Shown here: positions 42,718 through 52,226 of the stretch, piece by piece
Position numbering within the stretch: position 1 is the first letter of the stretch
How the letters are laid out: the number at the start of each line of letters is the position of its first letter
NCBI RefSeq assembly: GCF_023347535.1
Contig: NZ_CP094473.1
Location: 2,480,001 to 2,544,000, forward strand
Length of the DNA: 64,000 bases
Direction of reading: 5' to 3'
DNA from: Faecalibacterium sp. HTF-F
GTDB taxonomy: Bacteria > Bacillota > Clostridia > Oscillospirales > Ruminococcaceae
Notes under the pieces: generated by a model
Databases searched by the model: none
What the model was told of the DNA's origin: nothing
What the model saw: only the letters and a program-made list of their open reading frames with translations
Made by a program: the position numbers and the translations under genes

Positions 42718-44142
42718 TTATACCTTATGGTACAGCGGCAGGCCCAGTGTGACCACCGTGCCCCGGCCCAGCGTGCTCTTGATGTCCATGGTGCCGTCCA
42801 GCGCCGTCATGATGGAATCCACCAGCGCAAGGCCGATGCCGCTGCCCCGCACCGAGTTGCTGCCCTTGTAGAACTTGGTCTTGACATTTTCCAGATCTTC
42901 CGGCGGGATGCCGCGGCCCTGATCGATGATCTCCACAAAGGCCTTGTACTCCCCTGCCCACAGCTTGACCGTGATGCGTCCGCCGGGTGCTGAATATTTG
43001 ATGGCATTGTCCATGATGTTGATGAACACCTGCCGCAGACGATCCGGGTCTGCATAGACCGGAATCATTTCCTCCGGCTCCGTGTAGCTGAGGATGAGTC
43101 CCTCCCGCTGGATCCGTGCCTCACAGAAGAGCACTGCGTCGGTCAGCTCTGCCACAAGATCCAGCGGGCGGCAGTCCATGCGGATGCGGCCGTTCTGCAG
43201 GCGGCTGAAGTCCAGCAGCTCTTCCACCATGTTGTACAGGCGTCCGGTCTCGTTGTTGATGATTTCAAGGCCCTTGCGGTAGTTTTCATCCGCCGGGTCA
43301 TCCAGTGTGCGCAGGGTCTCCACCCAGCCCCGGATGGAGGTGAGCGGGGTACGCAGCTCGTGGGACACCGAACTGATGAATTCATTCTTCATTTTCTCGG
43401 TCTCTTCCAGACCTTCCGCCATCTGGTTGATGGTACCGCGCAGGCGGTCCACCTCGTCCCGCTCGTCGCCGGTGACCGGCAGGCGCACGTCCAGCTCACC
43501 CCGGGCGATGCTGGCTGCGGTGCGCTCCACCTGACCCAGCGGCACTACGATGCTGCGGATGAAGTACAGGCCGGACATCACGGTGAAGGCAAGGATCACC
43601 GCCGCGATCACAACACTTACCGCGATGGCGTTCTTGATCTGCGCTCCCACAAGGGTCAGGCTGGTGACAAGACGCATCGCCGCCACATCTTCGGCGGCGT
43701 ATGGCACCAGATAGCAGGCCGCCATCACCAGCTCGCCGGACTGGGTGCGGTAGACCGCCACGCCAAGACCATCGGAAGCCTCCTGCGCCTGCTCAAAGTC
43801 GGTTCCGGTCACAATGCCGTCCGCGCTCGTGCCGCTGGAAGACGCAATGACCCCGCCATAGCTGTCCAGCAGCATGAATTCATATTTATCCTTGTCGGCA
43901 AACTGCTCCACCATGCGGCGCAGCGCCATGCTGCGGATCGATGCGGTGCTCTGCACGGTGTCGCCGGTGTACATTTTCAGCTGGCCGGATACCGAGGAGA
44001 ACCGCCGGTACATGGTCTGCTGAACGCTGTTATAATAGCTGCGTGTGTAGTTGTACAGGAACATGGTTTCGGCCAGCAGCACCAGCAGCACAGTGATGAG
44101 CAGGCTGCCGCACAGCCATCGACGGGTGATCCCGCTTCGCAT
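42718..44142 (-). CDS. Two-component sensor histidine kinase
   Basis: The 474-residue membrane kinase has an N-terminal helix (about 12-32), an extracytoplasmic sensor of about 145 residues (no domain I can name), a second helix (about 178-200) and a HAMP linker (VPLGQVERTAASIARGELDVRLP). Then come the HisKA box FISSVSHELRTPLTSIRGW (phospho-His near 256) and an HATPase domain (IMDNAIKYSAPGG, DQGRGIPPEDL, GSGIGLALV). It pairs with the OmpR-type regulator upstream, unusually 515 bp away. GGAGG precedes the ATG. Confidence 0.95.
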   Translation of the reverse strand: MRSGITRRWLCGSLLITVLLVLLAETMFLYNYTRSYYNSVQQTMYRRFSSVSGQLKMYTGDTVQSTASIRSMALRRMVEQFADKDKYEFMLLDSYGGVIASSSGTSADGIVTGTDFEQAQEASDGLGVAVYRTQSGELVMAACYLVPYAAEDVAAMRLVTSLTLVGAQIKNAIAVSVVIAAVILAFTVMSGLYFIRSIVVPLGQVERTAASIARGELDVRLPVTGDERDEVDRLRGTINQMAEGLEETEKMKNEFISSVSHELRTPLTSIRGWVETLRTLDDPADENYRKGLEIINNETGRLYNMVEELLDFSRLQNGRIRMDCRPLDLVAELTDAVLFCEARIQREGLILSYTEPEEMIPVYADPDRLRQVFINIMDNAIKYSAPGGRITVKLWAGEYKAFVEIIDQGRGIPPEDLENVKTKFYKGSNSVRGSGIGLALVDSIMTALDGTMDIKSTLGRGTVVTLGLPLYHKV

Positions 44143-44160
44143 GGCGTTCTCCTCCTTTCA

Positions 44161-44290
44161 AACGATTTAGAATTGTCTCCGCTTCGCTCTAACAATATCA
44201 GCGGAAAAATTATTTTTTATATTTGTAAATTAGAAAAATCTGCGGATTTTTCTAATTTACTTTTTCACGGAAGGGGTCGTAATAGTTAAC
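44161..44290 (+). repeat. E2 repeat copy C
   Basis: First hairpin ATTGT/ACAAT (44172-44196) around CTCCGCTTCGCTCTA, then AGCGGAA. Second hairpin GTAAATTAGAAAAAT (44225-44239) with ATTTTTCTAATTTAC (44246-44260), 15 of 15 paired although AT-rich, CTGCGG cap; then TTTTTCACGGAAGGGGTCG. It lies antisense to the flanking two-component genes. Confidence 0.87.
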
Positions 44291-44657
44291 GACATCTGCT
44301 GCTGTCAGCCTTCGGCTGTCGCGCAGCGACTCTCAATCGGCGTAACACAAAAAATCCTTTAGCAAAGCGACTTGGATTTTTTGTATGGAGCCCAACTGCT
44401 TTGGGATTATTAAGGGCGAGTAGCCCTTAATTCGTGCCTCCCGCGCCTCGAAAGTAGCGGATACCTTGCCGCGCTGAACACGCGGCATTTGCTGCGCAAA
44501 CCGATCTGCGGCTTAAAAGCCCCACTGGGGCTTTCATGCCCTGCGGGCACCGCCGTCCTTTCTGGTTCTCTTTTGGCACACAAAAGAGAACATACCCGGC
44601 GGCGATACATTTTTCAAAAGCCCTTAAGCCCAACCCACGCGACTACGCTCTGAAGCA
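44291..44657. other. Hairpin-dense gene-free region in the two-component locus
   Basis: About 370 bp with no credible gene but a chain of palindromes: GTCGC/GCGAC (44328-44340); ACAAAAAATCC/GGATTTTTTGT (44346-44383); ATTAAGGGC/GCCCTTAAT (44408-44430); TGCCGCG/CGCGGCA (44467-44487); TTTGC/GCAAA (44488-44500); AAAGCCCC/GGGGCTTT (44516-44534); TGCCC/GGGCA (44537-44549); GTTCTCTTTTG/CAAAAGAGAAC (44565-44591), the last enclosed by CGCCG/CGGCG. It could be an RNA with several stems or a heap of short palindromic repeats. Confidence 0.6.
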
Positions 44658-45365
44658 TCATTCCTCCCACCTGTATCCATAGCCCCACACAGTGAGGATA
44701 TGGGCGGGCTTGCTGGGTTCGTCCTCCACCTTCATACGCAGGCGGCGGATGTTCACATCCACGATCTTCACGTCACCAAAGTAATTTTCACCCCACACGC
44801 CCTTCAGGATCTTCTCACGCACCAGCGCGATGCCGGGATTGCGGAAAAACAGCTCCATGATCTGGAATTCCACCTGTGTCAGCTCGATGGGCTGGCCTGC
44901 CTTGAGCAGCACACGGCGGTTCTCGTCCAGCACAAATTCGCCGCTGGTGAGCATTCCCAGCGGGCTGGACTTTTCCTTTTCGTCCCCGCCTGCCGTGCGG
45001 CTGACGCGGCGGCAGAGCGCTTCCACCCGGGCCAGCAGCTCGCTGACGCTGAAGGGCTTGGTCATATAGTCGTCTGCGCCGATGGACAGGCCGCGGATCT
45101 TATCCTGTTCCTGTCCCTTGGCACTGAGGATGATGATGCCGATCTTCTGGTCGGTGCGGCGGATGGTCTCGCACAGCGAGAAGCCGTTCATGCCCGGCAG
45201 CATCACATCCAGGATGGCCGCATCGCAGCCCGGTTTCTGCTCCAGCAGAGGCAGAGCCGCCTCGGCGCTCTCGGCTTCCACCGCCTCCATGCCTGCAAGA
45301 CGCAGGTTCAGCGCGATCATTTCGCGGATATTGGCTTCATCTTCTACCACAAGCACTCGTACCAT
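44658..45365 (-). CDS. OmpR/PhoB-family response regulator
   Basis: The 235-residue regulator has a receiver domain with the acidic pair (Glu8, Asp9), phospho-acceptor Asp53 (ILDVMLPGMNG) and Lys103 (MTKPFSVSELL). A winged-helix DNA-binding domain follows (LTQVEFQIMELFFRNPGIALVREKIL, then RRLRMKVEDEP and VWGYGYRW). It follows the lipoprotein gene by 18 bp and precedes its kinase. GGAGG precedes the ATG. Confidence 0.96.
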   Translation of the reverse strand: MVRVLVVEDEANIREMIALNLRLAGMEAVEAESAEAALPLLEQKPGCDAAILDVMLPGMNGFSLCETIRRTDQKIGIIILSAKGQEQDKIRGLSIGADDYMTKPFSVSELLARVEALCRRVSRTAGGDEKEKSSPLGMLTSGEFVLDENRRVLLKAGQPIELTQVEFQIMELFFRNPGIALVREKILKGVWGENYFGDVKIVDVNIRRLRMKVEDEPSKPAHILTVWGYGYRWEE

Positions 45366-45383
45366 GAACTGTTCCTCCGTTCC

Positions 45384-46691
45384 TTAATTGAGCAGATGCA
45401 GCGCCTTGGACAGGCGGTAGTTCTTATCACTGATCTCCACATCCGGGGCAAGTTTCGCCTGCATCTGGCGGGACGCCACGATGCCAAGGCGGGTCCATCC
45501 CTTCAGGCTGGATGTGGTGCGCACCAGACGCAGGGTCATTACCAGCTCATCCTCATCCACCGTGCGCAGCTCCACGGCGCCGTCGTATTGTTCGCTGTCG
45601 GTAAGCTTCAGGTTGCCCTCCCACTCCATGGGCAGTTCGATATAACAGTTGGTCTCCTCGTCCAGCAGGCCGAAGCTTTTTTCCGGATTCGGGCTGGTAT
45701 AATCCATCCAGACGATAAAGTCCATGCGGCGGCTCTGGCTCATATTCAAAAGGCCGGCCTCATCGGGCTGGGTGGGGATCTCCACGATGCCGTCGCCGTC
45801 CAGATCCTGACTGACCAGACTGGGCACATTGCGCAGGGATGCGGTGTAAAGCTTTTCGGTGCTGATCTGGTCGGCGGGCACCATCTGCTGCGTGTCCTCG
45901 TCAAAGTACAGCAGCACCGACGCCAGATTGTTGCCGGAAATACCGGTCCAGCCATCCAGCACCAGATAGTGCCTGCCATCCGCACCCACGCCTGCCGCCA
46001 CCGAGGCGCAGCCCGAGAAGCGGTCGGCAGAAAGGCCCATGACTGCTACCTGCTGGAAGGAGCCCTCCTTATCTACGGTCAGCAGCTCGATCTGCACGCC
46101 GCCGTCCTCCAGCGTGGACATCAGGATCAGATCCTGACTGCCCCCGCCGGTGATATCCTCTACCAGATACTGCTGATACTGCTGTTCCAGAATGGTGGAA
46201 AGCTCTCCGTCTGTGTAGGAATACACCGCCAGATAGTGGTCGCCCTGTGCGGCCACATAGCCCACCACCAGCTGGCTGGCATCGCCCGGCTGCAGCTGCG
46301 CAAGGCCCACAGAATCCACCGTATCGGCAAGGCCCTCCGCGTTCTGGCGCACCTGCCACATTCCATCGCTGCCCTTTTGCAGGATCGCGACACAGACATT
46401 GGAGCTCTGGGCCGTGGTATAAAGCACCGCCGCATCCTGCTGGCCGTCACCGTCCAGATCATGGATGAGGAACGGCGAAAGCAGGTCGCCCTGCATAGGG
46501 TACTTGAGCTGTGCGCTCTCCCCCAGCCAGTCGTTCAGCGCCGTCTGCACATCGCCGTAATCACCCGAGAGCTTGGGTGCACGCAGAAGCTCTTCCACCT
46601 GCACCTGTTCGCCCGGCATACTGCAGCCTGCAAGACACAGGCACAGCAGGGTGCACAGCAGCCACCGGCAAAACCGTTTGGAATGTTTCAA
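45384..46691 (-). CDS. Lipoprotein with FG-GAP/VCBS-like Asp repeats
   Basis: The 435-residue lipoprotein has lipobox LAGC near residue 23. Calcium-loop-like repeats such as IHDLDGDGQQDAAVL and SQDLDGDGIVEIPTQ suggest a beta-propeller on the cell surface. Start is TTG at 46691: AAAGGAGGT lies seven bases upstream, while the only in-frame ATG far upstream would lie before the promoter. Leading the two-component operon, it could be an accessory sensor or a target (inference). Confidence 0.85.
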   Translation of the reverse strand: MKHSKRFCRWLLCTLLCLCLAGCSMPGEQVQVEELLRAPKLSGDYGDVQTALNDWLGESAQLKYPMQGDLLSPFLIHDLDGDGQQDAAVLYTTAQSSNVCVAILQKGSDGMWQVRQNAEGLADTVDSVGLAQLQPGDASQLVVGYVAAQGDHYLAVYSYTDGELSTILEQQYQQYLVEDITGGGSQDLILMSTLEDGGVQIELLTVDKEGSFQQVAVMGLSADRFSGCASVAAGVGADGRHYLVLDGWTGISGNNLASVLLYFDEDTQQMVPADQISTEKLYTASLRNVPSLVSQDLDGDGIVEIPTQPDEAGLLNMSQSRRMDFIVWMDYTSPNPEKSFGLLDEETNCYIELPMEWEGNLKLTDSEQYDGAVELRTVDEDELVMTLRLVRTTSSLKGWTRLGIVASRQMQAKLAPDVEISDKNYRLSKALHLLN

Positions 46692-46752
46692 CCGCTGCAC
46701 CTCCTTTGTGTGGAAAACTTGTCCGGCCAAAGGCCGAAAATACGCTATTGTC

Positions 46753-46781
46753 AGTATACCACGGGCCGGGCGCAATGCCAA
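46753..46781 (-). promoter_or_regulatory. Promoter of the lipoprotein/two-component operon
   Basis: Minus-strand TTGGCA (46776-46781), 17-bp spacer, TATACT (46753-46758) with an extended TGG. It lies 62 bp before the TTG start. Confidence 0.78.
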
Positions 46782-46792
46782 CACCTGAAAAT

Positions 46793-46830
46793 GAGAAAGA
46801 GGCCGCCGCACAGCCTTTTGTGCAGCAGCC
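46793..46830 (-). terminator. Terminator of the beta-helix surface protein gene
   Basis: GGCTGCTGCACA/TGTGCGGCGGCC stem (two G-U pairs) followed by TCTTTCT on the minus strand. Confidence 0.75.
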
Positions 46831-46848
46831 CCTTTGGGGTTTCAGCGG

Positions 46849-48861
46849 TTATTCTTCGGTTTTGTCAAACAGGCCCTTCTGCTTGGCCTTTTCCCATGTG
46901 GTGCACACGCGCAGCTTGCTGACGGGGAAGTGCGGGTTGAATTTATTGTTGTCCGCATCATCCTTCATCAGATCCTGCTCCACTGCCCAATGGGCGGCCT
47001 TCTGTGCGTCGGTATCGTCCTCGTCGATATCGCTGTAGAGGGCGGTGCTCACAGGTTCGGGCTTATCGGCACGCTCCCACAGCAGCTCGGCCAGCTCAAT
47101 GCGGTTGGAGGGCATGGGGATGCCGGGCATATTGATGACGCGGTAGATGCCGGTACCGGCTTCATAGATGATAGCACCTGCGGCAGCACCCACGACCACA
47201 GCAGAGAGCGCGCCCTGAATGTTGCCGGCGGCATCGCCGCCCGTACCGGGGTCAACGATCTCATCTTCATACTCGGCAGTGACGAACACGTCATAATCCG
47301 GAACGGTCAGTGTCGCTGTTTCCGGGTCCTCGGAGTTGGGGACTAAGACATCATGCACCTCGGTCACACCATCGGCTGCAATTTTTTCCACCTTCCAGCC
47401 GGTGCACTGTTTGCCCTCTTCGTTGGAGAAAGCATTCAGGGTCACTTTCGTGCCAGGCAAAAACTGGCTGTAAGGCCGCACATCTTCACCTTCAACAGCC
47501 ATGGTAGCATGGATGGGGTTTACATAATACCTGCCCGACACACGTGTGTTAAAGTAGCGGTACTCCGTGCCGTCTTCATTTTTCTGGTAGTCAATGATAT
47601 AACCCGGGTCTGCGCTGACCAGCTTCAGGTCTTTCTGGTAATGAGAGTTCGTCTTCTTGGTGACCTTCGTCTCTTTCGATACGTTCTCGGCACTTATTAC
47701 AGCCATTGGTGCAAAATCTTCTGTAAGATTAAATTCATATGTCCCGGGCTGAACATTATACAGCCTAAGATCACCGTAATCGTCAGCTGAGCCGGTATTT
47801 TCAAATGTTACATTTTTCAGTTCAGGGTATTTACTGCCAACCCTAGTACAAATTCCAGCGCCCTTGACACTCGCATTCACCTTGAGTGTTACATTCTCAA
47901 TTGTGGCAGAAGGTGCCTCCGTAAGAATTGCGTTCACGAGTCTTCCTGTACCCTCAAAGGTTCCACCTGTCACATTCAGTGTACCAGTCCCCACAAACAA
48001 TACATTTGTTTCTGTACCCCACCACGGTGTTGCCTTAAAATTTCCTCCAGTAATTGTTAGCGTCGAATCACATGTACCCTCCGGGTTACATACTGCTCTC
48101 GAACAGCCTTCAAATGTACCGTCATGGATATATAAATCTCCATAGCCTTCATTTACAATACAGTAACCCCCCACACTACTGAAATCGCCACCATTGATGA
48201 TCGTTGTTCCACGGCTTAGAAGTGCGTAAGAATTCCGATTGTTTTCAAATGGTTCTAGGCCAATAAATGTACCGTCTTCGATCTGCATTACTGCAGACTT
48301 ATCAGCATAACTTCCTACTGCACCTCCACTGTGTGTCTCAAAAGTACCGCTGTTGATGGTAAGAGTCCCCTTTTCAAAATAATCGCATCCGGCTGCGGCA
48401 CCTGACTTCGTTTTATATGTGCCGCCGTTGATCTCAACCGTTGTATTTGCATCATCACTGGAAAGGCAGATGAGTGCATGACCTATATCGCTAGTGTATC
48501 CCTCATTCGTATTTTCCACAGTCGCGGTTCCACCGTTGATCGTCACGTGGCCTTTGACCACATTGATCAACACAGTATCAATACTTGTGGTCACGTTACC
48601 GGTAATGTTGATGATCACGTCCCCGCCATCCTCAACATTTACCGTGATCTGTCCGGTATACGGGCCGCCATCCATTGTATACGTACCGCCGGTAGTAATG
48701 CTGTCGCCGTTTTTGTTCAGTATATGTACTTCTTCCTGCGCGGTCGCCGTATTCTCCGGCTCTGTGCCCGGCTCTGCCGCAAACGCGCCCACCGGCAGGG
48801 CTGACAGCATCATGCACGCCGCAAGCGCTGCACTGAGAAGTCTCGTACTCTTTTTTCTCAT
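46849..48861 (-). CDS. Secreted beta-helix surface protein with SLH-like C-terminus
   Basis: The 670-residue exported protein has a signal peptide ending near GAFAAEPG (about 29). Residues about 60-350 are beta-helix-like repeats of the type NGGTFxG/TITGGNF (many GGTY, SGTF, DGTF, GGDF, GGTF steps), as in adhesins. A bacterial-repeat-like module (VTLNAFSNEEGKQCTGWKVE) comes next. A hydrophobic segment (ALSAVVVGAAAGAIIYEAG, about 552-572) leads into an SLH-like tail (ALYSDIDEDDTDAQKAAHWAVEQDLM). The part encoded at about 47,690-48,660 has clearly lower GC than its flanks, suggesting domain import. Likely adhesion or cell-wall function; ligand unknown. Confidence 0.85.
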   Translation of the reverse strand: MRKKSTRLLSAALAACMMLSALPVGAFAAEPGTEPENTATAQEEVHILNKNGDSITTGGTYTMDGGPYTGQITVNVEDGGDVIINITGNVTTSIDTVLINVVKGHVTINGGTATVENTNEGYTSDIGHALICLSSDDANTTVEINGGTYKTKSGAAAGCDYFEKGTLTINSGTFETHSGGAVGSYADKSAVMQIEDGTFIGLEPFENNRNSYALLSRGTTIINGGDFSSVGGYCIVNEGYGDLYIHDGTFEGCSRAVCNPEGTCDSTLTITGGNFKATPWWGTETNVLFVGTGTLNVTGGTFEGTGRLVNAILTEAPSATIENVTLKVNASVKGAGICTRVGSKYPELKNVTFENTGSADDYGDLRLYNVQPGTYEFNLTEDFAPMAVISAENVSKETKVTKKTNSHYQKDLKLVSADPGYIIDYQKNEDGTEYRYFNTRVSGRYYVNPIHATMAVEGEDVRPYSQFLPGTKVTLNAFSNEEGKQCTGWKVEKIAADGVTEVHDVLVPNSEDPETATLTVPDYDVFVTAEYEDEIVDPGTGGDAAGNIQGALSAVVVGAAAGAIIYEAGTGIYRVINMPGIPMPSNRIELAELLWERADKPEPVSTALYSDIDEDDTDAQKAAHWAVEQDLMKDDADNNKFNPHFPVSKLRVCTTWEKAKQKGLFDKTEE

Positions 48862-49073
48862 GATTTTCCCTCTCTCTCTTTCTTTGTTCTTTTTGTTTGA
48901 GAGCGGCTGTTTTGAAGAAAACCCCGCTCCATTTTTTTATTCTAATCCCCCCATATGGTTTTCAAGAGGTATTTTGACAGAAAATAAGCTCGGGTTTTTA
49001 GTGGAACTGTCGAAGCGTTTGCAGTTGTGCCCGCTATTCCCGGGAACATTCAGAAGCAATGAAAATGCCACGC

Positions 49074-49109
49074 AAAAAAGCCCTTTCCCATTGCTGGGAA
49101 AGGGCTTTT
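49074..49109 (-). terminator. Terminator of the alpha operon
   Basis: AAAAGCCCTTTCCCA/TGGGAAAGGGCTTTT stem (15 bp) with TTTTTT on the minus strand, about 30 bp past the rplQ stop. Confidence 0.95.
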
Positions 49110-49137
49110 GAACACTGTATCAAACAGTCAGAGCAGA

Positions 49138-49479
49138 TCAGACGAGCTCCAGAACTGCCATCTCAGCAGCGTCGCCGCGGCGAGCGCCGATCTTGATGAT
49201 GCGGGTGTAGCCGCCGTTGCGGTCAGCGTACTTGGGGCTGATCTCATCAAACAGCTTCTTTGCAACATCTTCCTTGGTGATGTAGGCATAAACCTGACGC
49301 TTGGTGTGCAGGTCGCTTGCCTTGCCAAGGCTGATCATCTTCTCGGCCATGGAACGAACGTCCTTAGCGCGAGTGACAGTGGTCTCAATCTTGCCATTCT
49401 CTAACAGGTAGGTAACCATAGCGCGCATCATAGCGTTGCGGCTGTCGCTGGTTCTACCGAGCTTTCTGGTACCGGGCAT
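49138..49479 (-). CDS. rplQ: 50S ribosomal protein L17
   Basis: 113-residue large-subunit protein, beginning [26 protein letters not shown] and ending with [20 protein letters not shown]. Last gene of the alpha operon, 23 bp after rpoA. AAGGAG ribosome site. Confidence 0.98.
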   Translation of the reverse strand: MPGTRKLGRTSDSRNAMMRAMVTYLLENGKIETTVTRAKDVRSMAEKMISLGKASDLHTKRQVYAYITKEDVAKKLFDEISPKYADRNGGYTRIIKIGARRGDAAEMAVLELV

Positions 49480-49502
49480 CCCGTTTCACTCCTTAATTAT
49501 TT

Positions 49503-50462
49503 TTAGTTGTCATCATCCGTGTTCAGCTTGAAGCCCAGGGAGTCCAGCTTTGCCATGACTTCTTCCAGGCTCTTGCGGCCGAGGTTGCGAACCTTCATCA
49601 TTTCGTCCTCGCTCTTGCTGACCAGATCTTCCACCGTGTTGATACCGGCACGCTTCAGGCAGTTGAAGGAACGCACGCTCAGATCCAGCTCTTCAATGGT
49701 CATCTCCAGAGCCTTTTCCTTGTCGTCGTTGGTCTTTTCCACCATGATCTCGGTGCCAGCGGCCTCATCGGACAGGTTGACGAACAGGTTCAGGTGCTCG
49801 GTCAGCACGCGGGCTGCCAGAGAAACGGCTTCCTGCGCATTGATCGTGCCATCGGTCCAAACCTCGATGGTCAGCTTGTCGTAATCGATCGCCTGGCCAA
49901 CACGGGTGCTCTCGACGTTATAATTCACCTTGAGCACGGGGGTGTAAATGCTGTCAACGGGAAGAGTGTTGATATCGTTCTTCTCGATGATAGCCTGTTT
50001 GTTGCGCTCTGCGGGCACATAGCCGCGGCCCTTATCGAAGGTCAGCTCCATGACGAGCTTGCCGCCCTCGCCCAGGGTTGCAATGTGCCACTCAGGGTTC
50101 AGAATTTCGATGTCATCGCCCTGCTTGATGTTGTCAGCGGTGACCTCACAGGGGCCGACTGCCTCAACACGCACTGTCTTCGGACCATCGGTGTACAGCT
50201 TTGCAGCGATACCCTTCAGGTTCAGGACAATTTCGGTAACGTCTTCCTTGACGCCCTCAATGGTGGAGAACTCGTGAACCACGCCATCAATCTTGACGCT
50301 GGTCACGGCGACACCGGGCAGAGAGGAAAGAAGCACACGACGCAGGCTATTGCCCAGTGTGATGCCAAAGCCACGCTCCAGCGGTTCTGCCACGAATTTA
50401 CCGTAGCGGCCGTCCGGGGACAGGCTTGCCGTTTCGATTTTGGGACGTTCAATCTCCATCAT
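49503..50462 (-). CDS. rpoA: DNA-directed RNA polymerase subunit alpha
   Basis: 319-residue polymerase scaffold. The N-terminal dimer domain has [20 protein letters not shown]; the C-terminal domain ([20 protein letters not shown], then [20 protein letters not shown]) contacts UP elements and activators. Start at ATG 50462 with GGAGGG seven bases upstream; the next codon is also Met. A 113-bp gap after rpsD contains two small palindromes. Confidence 0.98.
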   Translation of the reverse strand: MMEIERPKIETASLSPDGRYGKFVAEPLERGFGITLGNSLRRVLLSSLPGVAVTSVKIDGVVHEFSTIEGVKEDVTEIVLNLKGIAAKLYTDGPKTVRVEAVGPCEVTADNIKQGDDIEILNPEWHIATLGEGGKLVMELTFDKGRGYVPAERNKQAIIEKNDINTLPVDSIYTPVLKVNYNVESTRVGQAIDYDKLTIEVWTDGTINAQEAVSLAARVLTEHLNLFVNLSDEAAGTEIMVEKTNDDKEKALEMTIEELDLSVRSFNCLKRAGINTVEDLVSKSEDEMMKVRNLGRKSLEEVMAKLDSLGFKLNTDDDN

Positions 50463-50575
50463 ATCTATGCCCTCCTTGTCAAACCGGCGCTGCCGCCGGC
50501 CCATTATTAAATTCTTTCAAAGAAAAGAATGCGAAAGACAGCCATCCAGTCGGAAGGCCGATCCTTCTTAATGGA

Positions 50576-51178
50576 TTACTTGGAGTACAGCTCGACGATG
50601 AGGTGCTCTGCAACTTCGTAGTCGATGTCGCTGCGCTCGGGCAGCTTTGCAACGACGCCCTTCAGGGAACCGGTCTCACGGTTCAGCCATGCGGGCAGAG
50701 CAACAACGGGAGCCTCGGGGCCGGTCAGCTTTGCAAACTTTGCAGAGCTGCGGCTGGACTCGCGCACTTCGATCACGTCGCCGGCCTTCACCTGGTAAGA
50801 GGGGATGTTGACCTTCTTGCCGTTGACGGTGAAGTGAGCGTGAGACACCAGCTGGCGGGCGTCGCGGCGGGTCTGAGCAAAGCCCAGACGGAACACGACG
50901 TTGTCCAGACGGCACTCCATGATCTGCAGCAGGTTCTCACCGGTCTTGCCGGGGCGAGCCTCTGCACGCAGATAAGCGTTGTGGAACTGCTTCTCCAGAA
51001 CGCCGTAGATAAACTTGACCTTCTGCTTCTCCTTCAGCTGAGATGCGTACTCAGACTGCTTCTTGCGCATATTGCCATTGGAGTTGCGGGTGGTATTCTT
51101 CTTTGCATAGCCCATGACCGCAGGAGAAATGCCCAGGGCCTTGCAACGCTTTGCGATAGGCTGCGTATTCTTTGCCAT
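50576..51178 (-). CDS. rpsD: 30S ribosomal protein S4
   Basis: 200-residue primary 16S-binding protein. The start (MAKNTQPIAKRCKALGISPA) lacks the four-Cys zinc site of the C+ type, so this is a zinc-independent form. The S4 RNA-binding domain RLDNVVFRLGFAQTRRDARQL is clear. In Bacillus S4 represses its own mRNA; here it lies inside the alpha operon. Confidence 0.98.
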   Translation of the reverse strand: MAKNTQPIAKRCKALGISPAVMGYAKKNTTRNSNGNMRKKQSEYASQLKEKQKVKFIYGVLEKQFHNAYLRAEARPGKTGENLLQIMECRLDNVVFRLGFAQTRRDARQLVSHAHFTVNGKKVNIPSYQVKAGDVIEVRESSRSSAKFAKLTGPEAPVVALPAWLNRETGSLKGVVAKLPERSDIDYEVAEHLIVELYSK

Positions 51179-51198
51179 AATTCAATTTCCTCCTTCGA

Positions 51199-51609
51199 TC
51201 AGACACGACGGCGCTTCGGGGGACGGCAGCCATTGTGGGGGATGGGAGTCACGTCCTTGATCAGGGTGACTTCCAGGCCGGTAGCCTGCAGCGCACGAAT
51301 AGCGGACTCACGGCCAGCGCCGGGGCCCTTGACGTAGACCTCAACGGTCTTCATGCCATGCTCGATAGCAACCTTGGCTGCGGTCTCAGCAGCAGACTGG
51401 GCTGCAAACGGAGTGCTCTTGCGGCTGCCGCGGAAGTTCAGGGAGCCGGAGGAGCACCAGGACACTGCATTACCCTGCAGGTCGGTGATGGTAACAACAG
51501 TATTGTTGAAGGTAGACTGGATATGAGCCTGACCAGCAGCAATGTTCTTGCGCTCTTTGCGCTTCATGCGGACATTAGCGCCCTTCTTGGCATTATTTGC
51601 ACTTGCCAT
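51199..51609 (-). CDS. rpsK: 30S ribosomal protein S11
   Basis: 136-residue platform protein: [20 protein letters not shown] and the C-terminal [20 protein letters not shown]. The first 15 residues are a family-variable basic tail. GGAGG precedes the ATG by 11 bases. Confidence 0.98.
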   Translation of the reverse strand: MASANNAKKGANVRMKRKERKNIAAGQAHIQSTFNNTVVTITDLQGNAVSWCSSGSLNFRGSRKSTPFAAQSAAETAAKVAIEHGMKTVEVYVKGPGAGRESAIRALQATGLEVTLIKDVTPIPHNGCRPPKRRRV

Positions 51610-51623
51610 TTCTCAAATCCTCC

Positions 51624-51995
51624 TTACTTCTTCTTGTTAGCGACAGTGCGCTTGGGACCCTTGCAGGTACGTGCATTGGTCTTGGTACGCTGGCCGCGGC
51701 AGGGCAGATTCTTGCGATGGCGGGTGCCACGGAAGGACTGGATCTCAACCAGGCGCTTGATGTCCAGAGCAACGTTGCGGCGCAGGTCGCCTTCAACGAT
51801 GATGTTAGCCTGATCGATGTAGTCACGGATCTTAGCCTCTTCTTCCAGAGTCAGGTCCTTGACGCGGGTATCGGGGTTGATGCCAGTTGCTTCCAGGATC
51901 TTGTTAGCAGTGGTCTGGCCGATACCATAAACGTAGGTGAGACCCACCTGAACGCGCTTCTCGCGGGGCAGGTCAACGCCGGCAATACGTGCCAT
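51624..51995 (-). CDS. rpsM: 30S ribosomal protein S13
   Basis: 123-residue head protein: [52 protein letters not shown]. Start at ATG 51995 behind GGAGGAAAC; an in-frame ATG five codons earlier lies within the ribosome-site region. Confidence 0.98.
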   Translation of the reverse strand: MARIAGVDLPREKRVQVGLTYVYGIGQTTANKILEATGINPDTRVKDLTLEEEAKIRDYIDQANIIVEGDLRRNVALDIKRLVEIQSFRGTRHRKNLPCRGQRTKTNARTCKGPKRTVANKKK

Positions 51996-52077
51996 AGTAG
52001 TTTCCTCCAAAAATCATCCCATGTCAGTGTCGGGGTCTGCGCCGGGACTCTACGCACTTGACCCCCAGGCGCCCGAA

Positions 52078-52191
52078 TTAGCCCTGGCGCTGCTTATGCT
52101 TGGGGTTCTGGCAGATGACCATCACGCGGCCTTTGCGGCGGATGACCTTGCACTTTTCGCAGATGGGTTTCACGGAAGGCTTGACCTTCAT
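52078..52191 (-). CDS. rpmJ: 50S ribosomal protein L36
   Basis: 37-residue zinc protein: [20 protein letters not shown], then [17 protein letters not shown]. The three Cys and one His of the zinc site are all present (C+ form). It has an AAAGGAGG ribosome site and lies between infA and rpsM. Confidence 0.96.
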   Translation of the reverse strand: MKVKPSVKPICEKCKVIRRKGRVMVICQNPKHKQRQG

Positions 52192-52226
52192 GATGTTGAA
52201 CCTCCTTTTGGTTGATACCCTGGTGC

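Noticed and set aside
44410..44610. 66-codon frame (CSLLCAKREPERTAVPAG) in the hairpin-rich gap
   Set aside because: Encoded by the palindromes themselves, no ribosome site, and looks like the spurious ORFs commonly called on such repeats.
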